DNA from: Anderseniella sp963700895
GTDB lineage: Bacteria > Pseudomonadota > Alphaproteobacteria > Rhizobiales > Aestuariivirgaceae
NCBI GenBank assembly: GCA_963700895.1
Contig: CAVOZI010000002.1
Span: 62,001 to 126,000 of the forward strand
DNA length: 64,000 nt
Direction of reading: 5' to 3'
Shown: in pieces, positions 25,149 to 33,560 of the stretch
Numbering within the stretch: position 1 is the first letter of the stretch
Layout of the letters: the number at the start of each line of letters is the position of its first letter
The notes under the pieces: model-generated
The model's input: only the letters and a program-made list of their open reading frames with translations
What the model was told of the DNA's origin: nothing
Databases searched by the model: none
Made by a program: the position numbers and the translations under genes

Positions 25149-26432
25149 ATGACCAATCTTGATGAACTTGAACAGATCAAGTTGTTTGATTTGAAACAGA
25201 AATCTCCGGCAGAGTTGTTGAGTGCCGCAGAAGAACTGGAGGTTGAGAACGCCAGTGCGTTGCGTAAGCAGGAGCTGATGTTCGCTATCCTCAAGAGTCT
25301 GGCTGCCAGGGATGTCAATATCATTGGTGAAGGCGTGGTTGAGGTTATGCCGGACGGCTTCGGCTTCCTTCGGTCTCCCGATGCGAACTATCTGGCGGGT
25401 CCTGACGATATCTATGTGAGTCCGAGCCAGATCAGGAAGTTTGCGCTGAAGACTGGTGACACGGTAGAGGGTGATATCCGCAGTCCGAAGGAAGGCGAGC
25501 GGTATTTCGCCTTGTTGAAGGTCAATTCAATCAATTTCCAGGATCCTGAGAAGGTTCGTCACAAGATCCACTTTGACAACCTGACCCCGCTGTACCCGGA
25601 CGAGCGGTTGGTGATGGAAGTTCAGGACCCGACGAAGAAGGATTATTCGAGCAGGGTGATTGATCTGGTGGCGCCTTTGGGAAAAGGGCAACGTGGGCTG
25701 ATCGTGGCACCGCCGCGTACAGGCAAAACGGTTCTCCTGCAGAATATTGCGCAGTCCATCACGTCCAACCATCCCGAGTGTTACCTCATCGTTTTGTTGA
25801 TTGACGAGCGTCCGGAAGAGGTAACTGACATGCGCCGTTCGGTGCGTGGGGAGGTTGTGAGCTCTACATTTGATGAGCCCGCGACCCGTCACGTCCAGGT
25901 TGCGGAGATGGTGATCGAAAAGGCCAAGCGTCTTGTCGAGCACGGCAGGGACGTGGTCATCCTGCTTGACTCGATTACCCGTCTTGGCCGTGCCTACAAT
26001 ACGGTCGTTCCTTCGTCTGGTAAGGTGCTGACCGGTGGTGTGGATGCAAATGCCCTGCAGCGGCCGAAGCGGTTTTTCGGAGCGGCGCGCAATATCGAGG
26101 AGGGCGGCTCTTTGACGATTATCGCCACGGCTCTCATCGATACGGGCAGCCGCATGGACGAAGTGATCTTCGAAGAGTTCAAGGGTACGGGTAACTCCGA
26201 AATTGTTCTGGATCGCAAGGTCGCGGACAAGCGCGTCTTCCCGGCGATGGATATCCTTCGTTCCGGTACGCGCAAGGAAGAGTTGCTGGTTGATCCGGTG
26301 AAGCTGAAGAAGACGTATGTACTTCGGCGGATCCTCAACCCAATGGGCACGGTCGATGCCATCGAGTTCCTGTTGGACAAGCTCCGGCAGACCAAGTCGA
26401 ATGATGATTTCTTCGATTCGATGAATGCCTAG
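25149..26432 (+). CDS. rho: Transcription termination factor Rho
   Basis: The hexameric RNA-dependent ATPase that ends factor-dependent transcription. The 427 residues contain the Rho N-terminal helical region, the RNA-binding cold-shock-like domain (DGFGFLRSPDANYLAGPDDIYVSPSQIR), Walker A APPRTGKT, Walker B VVILLDSITRLGRAYN and the secondary RNA-binding loop region around SGKVLTGGVD. The ATG at 25149 starts the conserved MTNLDELEQIKLFDLK. The preceding 163-base gap (24986-25148) is long enough for an autoregulatory leader, but I see no clear structure there. Confidence 0.98.
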   Translation: MTNLDELEQIKLFDLKQKSPAELLSAAEELEVENASALRKQELMFAILKSLAARDVNIIGEGVVEVMPDGFGFLRSPDANYLAGPDDIYVSPSQIRKFALKTGDTVEGDIRSPKEGERYFALLKVNSINFQDPEKVRHKIHFDNLTPLYPDERLVMEVQDPTKKDYSSRVIDLVAPLGKGQRGLIVAPPRTGKTVLLQNIAQSITSNHPECYLIVLLIDERPEEVTDMRRSVRGEVVSSTFDEPATRHVQVAEMVIEKAKRLVEHGRDVVILLDSITRLGRAYNTVVPSSGKVLTGGVDANALQRPKRFFGAARNIEEGGSLTIIATALIDTGSRMDEVIFEEFKGTGNSEIVLDRKVADKRVFPAMDILRSGTRKEELLVDPVKLKKTYVLRRILNPMGTVDAIEFLLDKLRQTKSNDDFFDSMNA

Positions 26433-26491
26433 GCTGGTCCGCTGCTCCGACTTTGTGTGTTAAGGGGTCAGACCAGTGTGATTGCAATAGG

Positions 26492-26519
26492 GGCGGTGGA
26501 CCATGGTTCGCCGCCTTTA
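26492..26519 (+). terminator. Probable intrinsic terminator downstream of rho
   Basis: GGCGGTGG at 26492-26499 pairs with TCGCCGCC at 26508-26515 (eight pairs, two of them G-U in RNA) around an eight-base loop. TTTA follows at once. The stem starts 60 bases after the rho stop. The T-run is short, so termination may be partial. Confidence 0.5.
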
Positions 26520-26812
26520 TCGCTTTTGGTGCTCGCGCGGGTGGAGTGTCGCATCAACCGGTCTGGCGGCCTGGATGATTGATTCGGAACTGGAACAAAG
26601 CTGACATGTCGAGTGACTTGGCTCAGTCGGCGGTATGGCCATCTAATGGTATGGCCGGAATTGCGAGATGTTGCCGGTGGTTGGAAGCGGCTGATTTGCG
26701 GCGGCTCTTCAGCCATACTGAACAGTTCGTTTGGCCGTAATCGGGGCGTTGCGTAGCACAGGGTTTGTGGTCAGCTCAACGCGGCTCTGGATTTGTAAAA
26801 TACTTTATCGAT

Positions 26813-26816
26813 GAGG
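26813..26816 (+). promoter_or_regulatory. Ribosome-binding site deciding the mnmE TTG start
   Basis: GAGG lies 5 bases before the TTG at 26822. No in-frame ATG or GTG exists near the conserved mnmE N-terminus, so this site singles out the TTG among several in-frame TTG codons (26765, 26822, 26831, 26840). Confidence 0.55.
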
Positions 26817-26821
26817 TCGTC

Positions 26822-28147
26822 TTGGCGTCTTTGGTCAGGTTGGACACGATTTATGCTCTCTCCTCCGGTGCAGGGAAGGCGGGGGTGGCAGTTGTGCGCT
26901 TATCAGGTCCTGACACGGCTGATGTGGTCGGCAGGATGTGTAATGGATTGCCACAACCGCGGAAGGCCGAGCTGCGCACGCTGCGCTCTTTGTCCAGCGG
27001 TGAGGCGATTGACCAGTGCCTGGCGTTATGGTTTCCGGCTCCTGGCAGTTTCACTGGGGAGGATGTTGCCGAGTTCCACGTTCATGGCAGCGTCGGGGTC
27101 GTCAGATGGTTGCTGGAGGAGCTTGGTCATGTCGGTGGATTGCGACCCGCCGAACCGGGTGAGTTTGTGCGGCGGGCTTTCAAGCATGGGAAGATGGACC
27201 TGGTCGAGATCGAGGGCCTTGCCGACATGCTGGAGTCGGAGAGTAGGCAGCAGGTTCGTCAAGCGCTGTTTCACGTGGACGGCCACGCATCTCAAGTGTT
27301 CGTTTCGTGGCGGGGAAGCCTGATCAATGCGTTGGCTTTGGTAGAGGCCTGTATCGATTTCAGTGATGAAGACGGCGTCGAGATGGCTGCCAGGCCGCAG
27401 ATTCTGGATGCGATAGAGACGGTCCGGTCAGAGATGACGGTCGAGCTTGCCGGTGTTGAACGCGGCAGGCGAACCCGGCTGGGAGTGCGGGTGGTTCTGG
27501 CGGGCGCTCCAAATGCAGGCAAGTCGAGCTTGATGAATGCCATCGCCAGGCGGGACGTGGCAATTGTGAGCAAGCAAGCCGGGACAACGCGGGACGTTGT
27601 GGAGGTCAGTCTGGATCTTGGCGGGTTCGCAGTTGAACTTGCAGATACGGCGGGCATTCGGGCCGAATTTGATTCAGAGGTGGAACAATTAGGTATTGGG
27701 CGTACGCTTCAACGGCTGAAGGAAGCCGATCTTGTACTGTTGATAGGTTCGGCCGATGCACCATGGCCGACGGTTGATATCGATTCGGATACGATACGAG
27801 TCTGGAACAAGGCGGATGTCGCCGCTGCTTCGCCCCACGATAGGTGCGATGTTGAGATTTCGGCGCTCAGTGGAAAGGGTGTCGAGGAGTTGCTGGAACT
27901 GGTTCAACGCCGCGTGGCCCGGCTTGCCGGCAACACTGAGCCTGCCCTGCTGGCGCGAGACAGGCAGATTCAAGCCGTTCGTCAGTGTCTTGCTTGCCTC
28001 GACCGTGCGACAGCCGGTGGGTTGCCGCTGGAGATTGTTGCTGAGGAACTGAGATCGGCAGCGAACGCCATCGACAGACTGGTTGGCAAGGTCGATGTCG
28101 ATGACCTTCTCGATGAGATTTTCGCGAGGTTCTGTGTCGGAAAGTGA
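26822..28147 (+). CDS. mnmE: tRNA modification GTPase MnmE (TrmE)
   Basis: Works with MnmG to make the 5-carboxymethylaminomethyl modification of wobble uridine in tRNA. The N-terminal tetrahydrofolate-binding domain begins LDTIYALSSGAGKAGVAVVR. The G domain has GAPNAGKSS, AGTTRDVVE, DTAG and NKAD. The protein ends with FCVGK, the essential C-[IV]-G-K motif. It appears to start at a TTG (441 residues), since no ATG or GTG is in frame near the conserved start. A parS palindrome and a DnaA box separate it from mnmG. Confidence 0.94.
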   Translation: MASLVRLDTIYALSSGAGKAGVAVVRLSGPDTADVVGRMCNGLPQPRKAELRTLRSLSSGEAIDQCLALWFPAPGSFTGEDVAEFHVHGSVGVVRWLLEELGHVGGLRPAEPGEFVRRAFKHGKMDLVEIEGLADMLESESRQQVRQALFHVDGHASQVFVSWRGSLINALALVEACIDFSDEDGVEMAARPQILDAIETVRSEMTVELAGVERGRRTRLGVRVVLAGAPNAGKSSLMNAIARRDVAIVSKQAGTTRDVVEVSLDLGGFAVELADTAGIRAEFDSEVEQLGIGRTLQRLKEADLVLLIGSADAPWPTVDIDSDTIRVWNKADVAAASPHDRCDVEISALSGKGVEELLELVQRRVARLAGNTEPALLARDRQIQAVRQCLACLDRATAGGLPLEIVAEELRSAANAIDRLVGKVDVDDLLDEIFARFCVGK

Positions 28148-28165
28148 TCATTTCGGATGCGTAAA

Positions 28166-28181
28166 TGTTTCACGTGAAACA
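28166..28181. other. parS centromere site (perfect palindrome)
   Basis: TGTTTCACGTGAAACA is an exact match to the 16-base bacterial parS consensus, the loading site for ParB encoded 3.4 kb downstream. It lies in the mnmE-mnmG gap about 4.8 kb from the putative origin. This matches the usual position of parS near the origin. Confidence 0.95.
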
Positions 28182-28197
28182 AAGCACTTTTTGATGT

Positions 28198-28206
28198 TTA
28201 TCCACA
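28198..28206 (+). promoter_or_regulatory. Perfect DnaA box (TTATCCACA) upstream of mnmG
   Basis: This is the strongest DnaA-binding nonamer, with no mismatch, 16 bases after parS and 22 bases before the mnmG ATG. It may give DnaA control of the mnmG-rsmG-parAB row or act in DnaA titration. It could also be a remnant of the oriC-gidA arrangement known from other bacteria. Confidence 0.75.
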
Positions 28207-28228
28207 GTTGGTGTATTGCACTCGCACC

Positions 28229-30109
28229 ATGACAAATTCCTCAGACACTATCTATGACGTGATCGTTGTTGGCGGTGGCCACGCTGGTTGCGAGGCGGCG
28301 GCTGCAGCAGCGCGGCGTGGTGCCCATACGGCACTGGTTACCCACAACAGGCAAACCATCGGTGAGATGTCCTGCAACCCCGCCATGGGTGGGTTGGGCA
28401 AGGGTCACCTGATGCGCGAAGTGGATGCCCTGGATGGTTTGATTGCCCGTGTCAGTGACCGCGCAGCAATCCAGTACCGGTTGCTGAACCGCTCAAAGGG
28501 CCCCGCTGTCCAAGGACCGAGGGCGCAAATTGACCGCGCCATGTACCGGCAGGCGATGCAGCAGGAGATTGCGTCAATCGAGAAGCTTCGCGTGGTGGAA
28601 GCTGCGATTGCCGGTTTGATGCAGGAGCACGGCCGCATTTCAGGAGTCAAAACCGAACAGGGGGATGAAATCCGCGCCAGGTGCGTCGTCCTTACGACAG
28701 GTACCTTTCTGGGCGGCCTGATTCATATCGGTGACAAGAAGGTGCCGGCAGGACGGGCAGGTGAAGCCCCAAGCAATCAACTGGCCGGGGTTCTGCGGAG
28801 CAGCGGCTTGCGCATCGCCCGGCTGAAGACCGGCACCCCGCCCCGGCTGGACGGGCGCACCATCGACTATTCGAGTCTGGAAGCGCAGCCGGCGGATGAC
28901 GAGCCCTTCTATTTCTCCACGATGACGGACCGGACCCATGCCCGCCAGGTTGCCTGCCACATCACCTATACCAATGAACTGACGCATCGGATCATCGAGG
29001 ATAACCTGTCCAGATCGGCCATGTATGCCGGCTATATCGAAGGTACGGGGCCCCGGTACTGTCCCTCAATCGAGGACAAGGTCGTGAAATTTGCCGACAA
29101 GTCCTCGCACCAGGTGTTTCTCGAACCTGAAGGCCTCGACGACCACACGGTTTACCCCAACGGTATCTCGACATCACTGCCCGAAGATGTTCAGGAATCC
29201 TATGTGCGGTCGATCAAGGGTCTGGAGAACGTGCATATCATCCGGCATGGATATGCAATTGAGTACGATTACGTTGATCCACGTGAATTGAGCCGTGCAT
29301 TGCAGGTCACCGCGCTGCCTGGGCTTTATCTGGCTGGCCAGATCAACGGAACAACGGGATATGAGGAGGCGGCTGCACAGGGTGTGGTGGCCGGCGCCAA
29401 TGCGGCTGCAGAGGCGCTCGGCCTTGACTATCTCGAGGTTGACCGCTCGCAGGGTTATATCGGGGTGCTCATCGATGACCTGACAAGGCGTGGTGTCTCG
29501 GAGCCGTACCGGATGTTCACATCACGAGCGGAATACAGGCTGATGCTGAGAGCTGATAACGCCGAGGAGCGCCTCACGCCACTGGCTGCCAAGCTCGGAA
29601 TGTGCTCATCCCGGCGTCAAGCAGCCTTTGATGCCAGCTTGGCGGCCCTGTCACTCTTGCGGGAGAGGCTGCGGGATATGCAGTTTACGCCTCAGCAAGC
29701 CCACGCTGCAGGCCTGCCTTCCAGCAAGGACGGACGGATACGATCAGCCTACGAGTACCTGTCTTATCCCGATGTTACCTTCGATCATGTGGCAGCTGCC
29801 AAGCCAGAACTGGGCCAGGTTCCCGCAACACTGAAAGCCCAGGTCGAGGCGGATGCGCTTTACGCCGCCTATACAGATCGTCAAAAGGCCGAAATAAAGG
29901 CGATGGAGCAGGATCGTGACATCCTGTTTCCCGTTGATCTTGACTACAGCAAGGTTCCGGGCCTTTCGAATGAGGCCCGGCAGAAGCTGGCCAGTGCCCG
30001 TCCTGCCAACCTCGCAGAAGCAGGTCGCGTGGACGGCATGACGCCCTCGGCGCTTGCCCTTGTGCTGTCGCACCTGCGGAAGCTTTCGGCAAACCGTCTG
30101 GCTGGTTGA
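28229..30109 (+). CDS. mnmG: tRNA uridine-5-carboxymethylaminomethyl modification enzyme MnmG (GidA)
   Basis: FAD-dependent partner of MnmE in wobble-uridine modification. In 626 residues the FAD-binding motif VIVVGGGHAGCEAA is N-terminal, followed by SCNPAMGGLGKGHL, the KGPAVQGPRAQIDR block, GTFLGGLIHIG and the NGTTGYEEAAAQG motif. The helical C-terminal MnmE-binding region ends near SALALVLSHLRK. The ATG at 28229 is used; a TTG at 28208 is in frame upstream. Its stop overlaps the possible TTG start of rsmG. Confidence 0.98.
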   Translation: MTNSSDTIYDVIVVGGGHAGCEAAAAAARRGAHTALVTHNRQTIGEMSCNPAMGGLGKGHLMREVDALDGLIARVSDRAAIQYRLLNRSKGPAVQGPRAQIDRAMYRQAMQQEIASIEKLRVVEAAIAGLMQEHGRISGVKTEQGDEIRARCVVLTTGTFLGGLIHIGDKKVPAGRAGEAPSNQLAGVLRSSGLRIARLKTGTPPRLDGRTIDYSSLEAQPADDEPFYFSTMTDRTHARQVACHITYTNELTHRIIEDNLSRSAMYAGYIEGTGPRYCPSIEDKVVKFADKSSHQVFLEPEGLDDHTVYPNGISTSLPEDVQESYVRSIKGLENVHIIRHGYAIEYDYVDPRELSRALQVTALPGLYLAGQINGTTGYEEAAAQGVVAGANAAAEALGLDYLEVDRSQGYIGVLIDDLTRRGVSEPYRMFTSRAEYRLMLRADNAEERLTPLAAKLGMCSSRRQAAFDASLAALSLLRERLRDMQFTPQQAHAAGLPSSKDGRIRSAYEYLSYPDVTFDHVAAAKPELGQVPATLKAQVEADALYAAYTDRQKAEIKAMEQDRDILFPVDLDYSKVPGLSNEARQKLASARPANLAEAGRVDGMTPSALALVLSHLRKLSANRLAG

Positions 30110-30111
30110 TC

Positions 30112-30798
30112 GTGCCGTCCTTCAGACGTCAGCCGCCGCATTCAGCGCCGCCAGCAGGGTTTGCTGAAAGATGGGATGTTTCACGTGAATCACTGGCAAA
30201 ACTGGAGCTCTACGCAGGCGAATTATTGCGTTGGCAACAAACCCACAATCTGATTGCGAAGACGGCCGAAGCCGGTCTCTGGGACCGTCACCTGGCAGAT
30301 GCGCTGCAACTTGCGCCTATCCTCTCAGATGCCCGAAGAAACATCATCGACATCGGTTCCGGCGGCGGCATTCCTGCAATTCCGCTCGCCATCCAGCTTC
30401 AGGACCAACGCCAGGGGCCCACCATCACGATGATCGAGAGCAACGCCAAGAAGGCAGCCTTCTTGCGCACCGCCAGCCGACTTTGCGGAATTGATGTTCG
30501 AATCATCAACAAGCGCATAGAATCCCTGAAAGATTCGGATGTGAAACAACCGGTAGACGCCGTTATCGCCCGGGCCCTTGCTCCGGTAGCCGAACTGCTG
30601 AATCTGGTGACCGGCATGCCGGTTCGTCCACAGCGAATGTTGTTTCTCAAGGGACAACATGTTGATGCAGAATTGACCGAAGCTACTAAATGTTGGAATA
30701 TTTCGTTCAGCAAGCATCCGAGCAAGACCGCTCCAGATGGATGCATTCTCGAGATACATGAGGCCGAACGTGTCAACCCAGCCCCACGACCCGATTAA
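30112..30798 (+). CDS. rsmG: 16S rRNA (guanine-527-N7) methyltransferase RsmG (GidB)
   Basis: Methylates G527 of 16S rRNA using S-adenosylmethionine. The 228-residue protein has the SAM-binding IIDIGSGGGIPAIPLAI and the preceding NLIAKTAEAGLWDRHLADALQL. The start is uncertain: GTG at 30112 is used, and a TTG at 30106 overlaps the mnmG stop. The WDVSRESL stretch near residue 22 is encoded by a near-consensus parS site, so this part of the protein is shaped by the DNA element. The gene end overlaps the parA start. Confidence 0.94.
   Translation: MPSFRRQPPHSAPPAGFAERWDVSRESLAKLELYAGELLRWQQTHNLIAKTAEAGLWDRHLADALQLAPILSDARRNIIDIGSGGGIPAIPLAIQLQDQRQGPTITMIESNAKKAAFLRTASRLCGIDVRIINKRIESLKDSDVKQPVDAVIARALAPVAELLNLVTGMPVRPQRMLFLKGQHVDAELTEATKCWNISFSKHPSKTAPDGCILEIHEAERVNPAPRPD
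30177..30192. other. Second parS-like site inside rsmG
   Basis: TGTTTCACGTGAATCA differs from the perfect parS at 28166-28181 in one base of the right arm. It lies 2.0 kb from that site, within the rsmG coding sequence, a place where parS sites recur in other bacteria. Confidence 0.8.
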
Positions 30799-31603
30799 TG
30801 TCACCAGTCCACGCATTCTTGCCATCGCCAACCAGAAGGGAGGCGTCGGAAAGACAACCACCGCCATCAATCTGGGCACTGCCCTGGCAGCGGTGGGCGA
30901 GCGTGTTCTCGTGATCGATCTCGACCCGCAAGGCAATGCCAGCACGGGACTCGGCATCAATCGTCTGCCCGGACAAAGCTCGACCTACCAGGTGCTCATC
31001 GGAGAAGCCAGCCTGACCTCGGTGATACGCCACTCCGAGATCCCGGGACTCGACTGTGCGCCGTCTTCGATGGATTTGCTGGGAGCGGAACTTGAACTCG
31101 CCGAGTATGACCGCAAGACCTTTCGCCTTCGTGATGCGATCAATGCCATGTCGCATGCGCTACCCATCGAACAGCAATACACCTATATCCTGGTGGACTG
31201 TCCGCCATCACTGAACCTGCTCACCATCAATTCACTCTCCGCAGCGAATGCCGTGCTGGTACCGCTGCAGTGTGAGTTCTTTGCCCTGGAAGGCCTCAGC
31301 CAATTGATGAAGACGGTTGACCGGGTCAAGACAACGCTCAACCCCACGCTGGAAATCCAGGGCATCGTGCTGACAATGTTTGACCGCCGCAATTCGCTGT
31401 CCGAACAGGTCGCGCAAGATGTGCGCAGCGTTCTGGGCACCAAGGTCTATGAGACGGTCATACCGCGCAATGTCCGGGTGTCGGAAGCCCCATCCTACGG
31501 CAAGCCGGTCCTTCTTTATGACAACACCTGTGCGGGCTCGCAGGCCTATATTCGACTCGCATCCGAAATAATCCGGCGCGAACGTTCATTGCGCGCAGCC
31601 TGA
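30770..31603 (+). CDS. parA: Chromosome-partitioning ATPase ParA
   Basis: Deviant Walker ATPase that drives movement of the origin-bound ParB complex. KGGVGKT is at residues 23-29. VLVIDLDPQGNAS with the signature lysine region, ILVDCPPSLNLLTINSL and VSEAPSYGKP follow, as in chromosomal (not plasmid) ParA/Soj. The GTG at 30770 has GAGG six bases before it and gives 277 residues. ATGs at 30758 and 30737 are alternatives. All overlap the rsmG end, and parB follows after 25 bases. Confidence 0.97.
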   Translation: MSTQPHDPINVTSPRILAIANQKGGVGKTTTAINLGTALAAVGERVLVIDLDPQGNASTGLGINRLPGQSSTYQVLIGEASLTSVIRHSEIPGLDCAPSSMDLLGAELELAEYDRKTFRLRDAINAMSHALPIEQQYTYILVDCPPSLNLLTINSLSAANAVLVPLQCEFFALEGLSQLMKTVDRVKTTLNPTLEIQGIVLTMFDRRNSLSEQVAQDVRSVLGTKVYETVIPRNVRVSEAPSYGKPVLLYDNTCAGSQAYIRLASEIIRRERSLRAA

Positions 31604-31628
31604 ACCAAGATTACAGAGACACTATCCA

Positions 31629-32510
31629 ATGACGGCACTACCAAAAAAAAGACTGGGCCGCGGACTGGCCGCGCTCATTGGCGACGATCTGACCGACGAC
31701 GTGCCGGTAACCCAGGATCCGGAGATCCGCAGCGCGCTGCGCGAGGTTCCCATCGAAACGGTGCGCACCAACAACCTGAATCCACGCAAGCACTTCAATG
31801 AAGACGAACTGCAAGACCTGGCCAAGTCCATTTCTGAGAAGGGAATCCTGCAGCCGGTCGTCGTGAGGCCAACAGGTGATGGTGCAACTTTCCAGATCGT
31901 AGCAGGTGAGCGGCGCTGGCGCGCGGCGCAGAGAGCCGGCCTGCATACGATACCGGTTCTTGTACGCGAGTTGTCCGACAAGGAAGTTCTCGAGATTGCC
32001 ATCATCGAGAACGTTCAGCGGGCAGACCTCAACCCGGTCGAAGAAGCGATGGGCTATCAGCAACTGATCGACAGTTTTGACTACACCCAGCAGCAATTGG
32101 CCGAATCCATTGGCAAGAGCCGCAGTCACATTGCCAACACTTTGCGTTTGATGACGTTGCCACCGGCTGTCCTCGAACGGCTGCAAAAAGGTGACCTGAC
32201 CGCCGGACACGCACGTGCGTTGATTGCCACAGATGATCCTGTCGGCCTCTCCCAGAAGATCGTTGCACTTGGGTTATCGGTCCGGCAGGCTGAAGCCCTT
32301 GCCCGCAACAAGAGTCAGACTAACGGTTCTGCGCCGACACAGTCAGACAAGAACAGCGATCTGCGCTCTGTTGAGAAAGCCATATCAGAGGCTTTGGGTC
32401 TCCGGGTGAGCGTTCAGACTTCTGATGGTGAGAAGGGTAAATTAATCATTAGTTTCAAAACTTTAGATCAATTTGAAGAACTCTGCAGCAAGCTCGGCGC
32501 TAACCTGTAA
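31629..32510 (+). CDS. parB: Chromosome-partitioning protein ParB
   Basis: CTP-dependent clamp that loads at parS and spreads along DNA. The 293-residue protein opens with LGRGLAALIGDD, the basic segment that stimulates ParA. The CTP-binding and hydrolysis part follows (LNPRKHFNEDEL, GERRWRAAQRAG, IENVQRADLNPVEEA), then the helix-turn-helix QQQLAESIGKSRSHIANTLRL that reads parS, and a C-terminal dimerisation part. Two parS sites lie 1.4 and 3.4 kb upstream. It is convergent with holA. Confidence 0.97.
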   Translation: MTALPKKRLGRGLAALIGDDLTDDVPVTQDPEIRSALREVPIETVRTNNLNPRKHFNEDELQDLAKSISEKGILQPVVVRPTGDGATFQIVAGERRWRAAQRAGLHTIPVLVRELSDKEVLEIAIIENVQRADLNPVEEAMGYQQLIDSFDYTQQQLAESIGKSRSHIANTLRLMTLPPAVLERLQKGDLTAGHARALIATDDPVGLSQKIVALGLSVRQAEALARNKSQTNGSAPTQSDKNSDLRSVEKAISEALGLRVSVQTSDGEKGKLIISFKTLDQFEELCSKLGANL

Positions 32511-32541
32511 GCCATCTGAATGCTCCAAACTTCACAGCTCA

Positions 32542-33558
32542 CTACCTCAGCCGTGAAGCTAAGGCGAGCGTGACACGCTCCAGCACTGGCCATTCAATCT
32601 GATGTGACTTTCGCGCACTGGCGCTGGCGCTGGCCAAGGCCTCAATCAACGAGGCAACGTCAACTCTGTTGAGCCTGCGCACATGGTCGGCAATAACCGG
32701 TTGACGTTTCCAGAAGACCGGAGGCCGCCAATCCTTCACCACCGCGTCGGCCCGCCTCGGATCACCTGATGCATTTGCCATCTCGCAGATCATCACCAGA
32801 TGATTGCAAAAGGCAATCAAGCTGCTGCTCGCACTCGTTCCTTCCGAGTGTAATTCCCTCAGCCCGGCAAGTGCGCCATCGACTTGACCGCTGAAAGCCA
32901 GGTCAACCACCCGATCCACGCTTGACGAGCGGCTTACCGTACAAACGGCTTCTACCTGTTCGAGGGTCAGTTGCCCGTCCTTTCCGGCATAGTTCACCAG
33001 CTTGTCTACTTCCGACTCGAGCAAAGCAGCGTTGCCTGCCACCCCATCGACGACGGCAAGACATACGTCTGGGGATGACGAGATCCCAAACCCTGCGAGG
33101 CGATCGCGAACAACCAAAGCCAACTCTTGCGCCGACTGCTCATAGCAGACCACCGCCAACAAGCCCGGCGATGCCTCATACTCCTTGCGCAACGATGCCG
33201 ATTTCTTCAAATCGCCCGCGGTGAGAACCAGAAATGCATCCTGCCAGCCCAGCGACGCAGCGGAAACACATTCACGCTGTGCGACCTGACTGACCGCCTC
33301 CAGTGAAACAATCTTGAAAGCTGCGAACAGCGAAATACCCTGCAGCTCTTCAAGCAGCCGCCCTGGTTCACTTTCGACATCAGATGTCGCGAGACGGACA
33401 ATCTCGGCACCGTCGATACCATTCAGCAAATTCTGGATGACCACCGTCCTGAGCCGCTGAACCAGATCCCAGTTGGGCCCGAACAGCAACAAACCCTTGT
33501 ACTTCATGAGGTCCGCCGCCGACAGCCGCAACAGGGCTTCCGGCTTGATGCCAGCCAT
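32542..33558 (-). CDS. holA: DNA polymerase III delta subunit
   Basis: Clamp-loader subunit that opens the beta sliding clamp. The 338-residue protein has the HolA layout: KYKGLLLFGPNWDLVQ at the N-terminus, FLVLTAGDLKKSASLRKEYE, then the AAA+ lid with ALLESEVDKLVNYAG and the collar domain. As usual for delta, a functional Walker A is absent. It ends the leuS-lptE-holA row, two bases after lptE. Confidence 0.93.
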   Translation of the reverse strand: MAGIKPEALLRLSAADLMKYKGLLLFGPNWDLVQRLRTVVIQNLLNGIDGAEIVRLATSDVESEPGRLLEELQGISLFAAFKIVSLEAVSQVAQRECVSAASLGWQDAFLVLTAGDLKKSASLRKEYEASPGLLAVVCYEQSAQELALVVRDRLAGFGISSSPDVCLAVVDGVAGNAALLESEVDKLVNYAGKDGQLTLEQVEAVCTVSRSSSVDRVVDLAFSGQVDGALAGLRELHSEGTSASSSLIAFCNHLVMICEMANASGDPRRADAVVKDWRPPVFWKRQPVIADHVRRLNRVDVASLIEALASASASARKSHQIEWPVLERVTLALASRLR

Positions 33559-33560
33559 GC

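Larger units (their letters stand above)
26433..26821. other. Non-coding gap between rho and mnmE
   Basis: About 390 bases with no credible gene; the small open frames show no recognisable protein and lack ribosome-binding sites. The only clear elements are the hairpin at 26492-26519 and, at the far end, the GAGG that probably serves mnmE. The sequence is G/T-rich on the plus strand. A promoter for mnmE must lie here if the hairpin terminates rho. Confidence 0.6.

Noticed and set aside
26468..26716. 82-codon minus-strand frame in the rho-mnmE gap
   Set aside because: No ribosome-binding site, no known family, low-complexity composition, and it overlaps the terminator hairpin.
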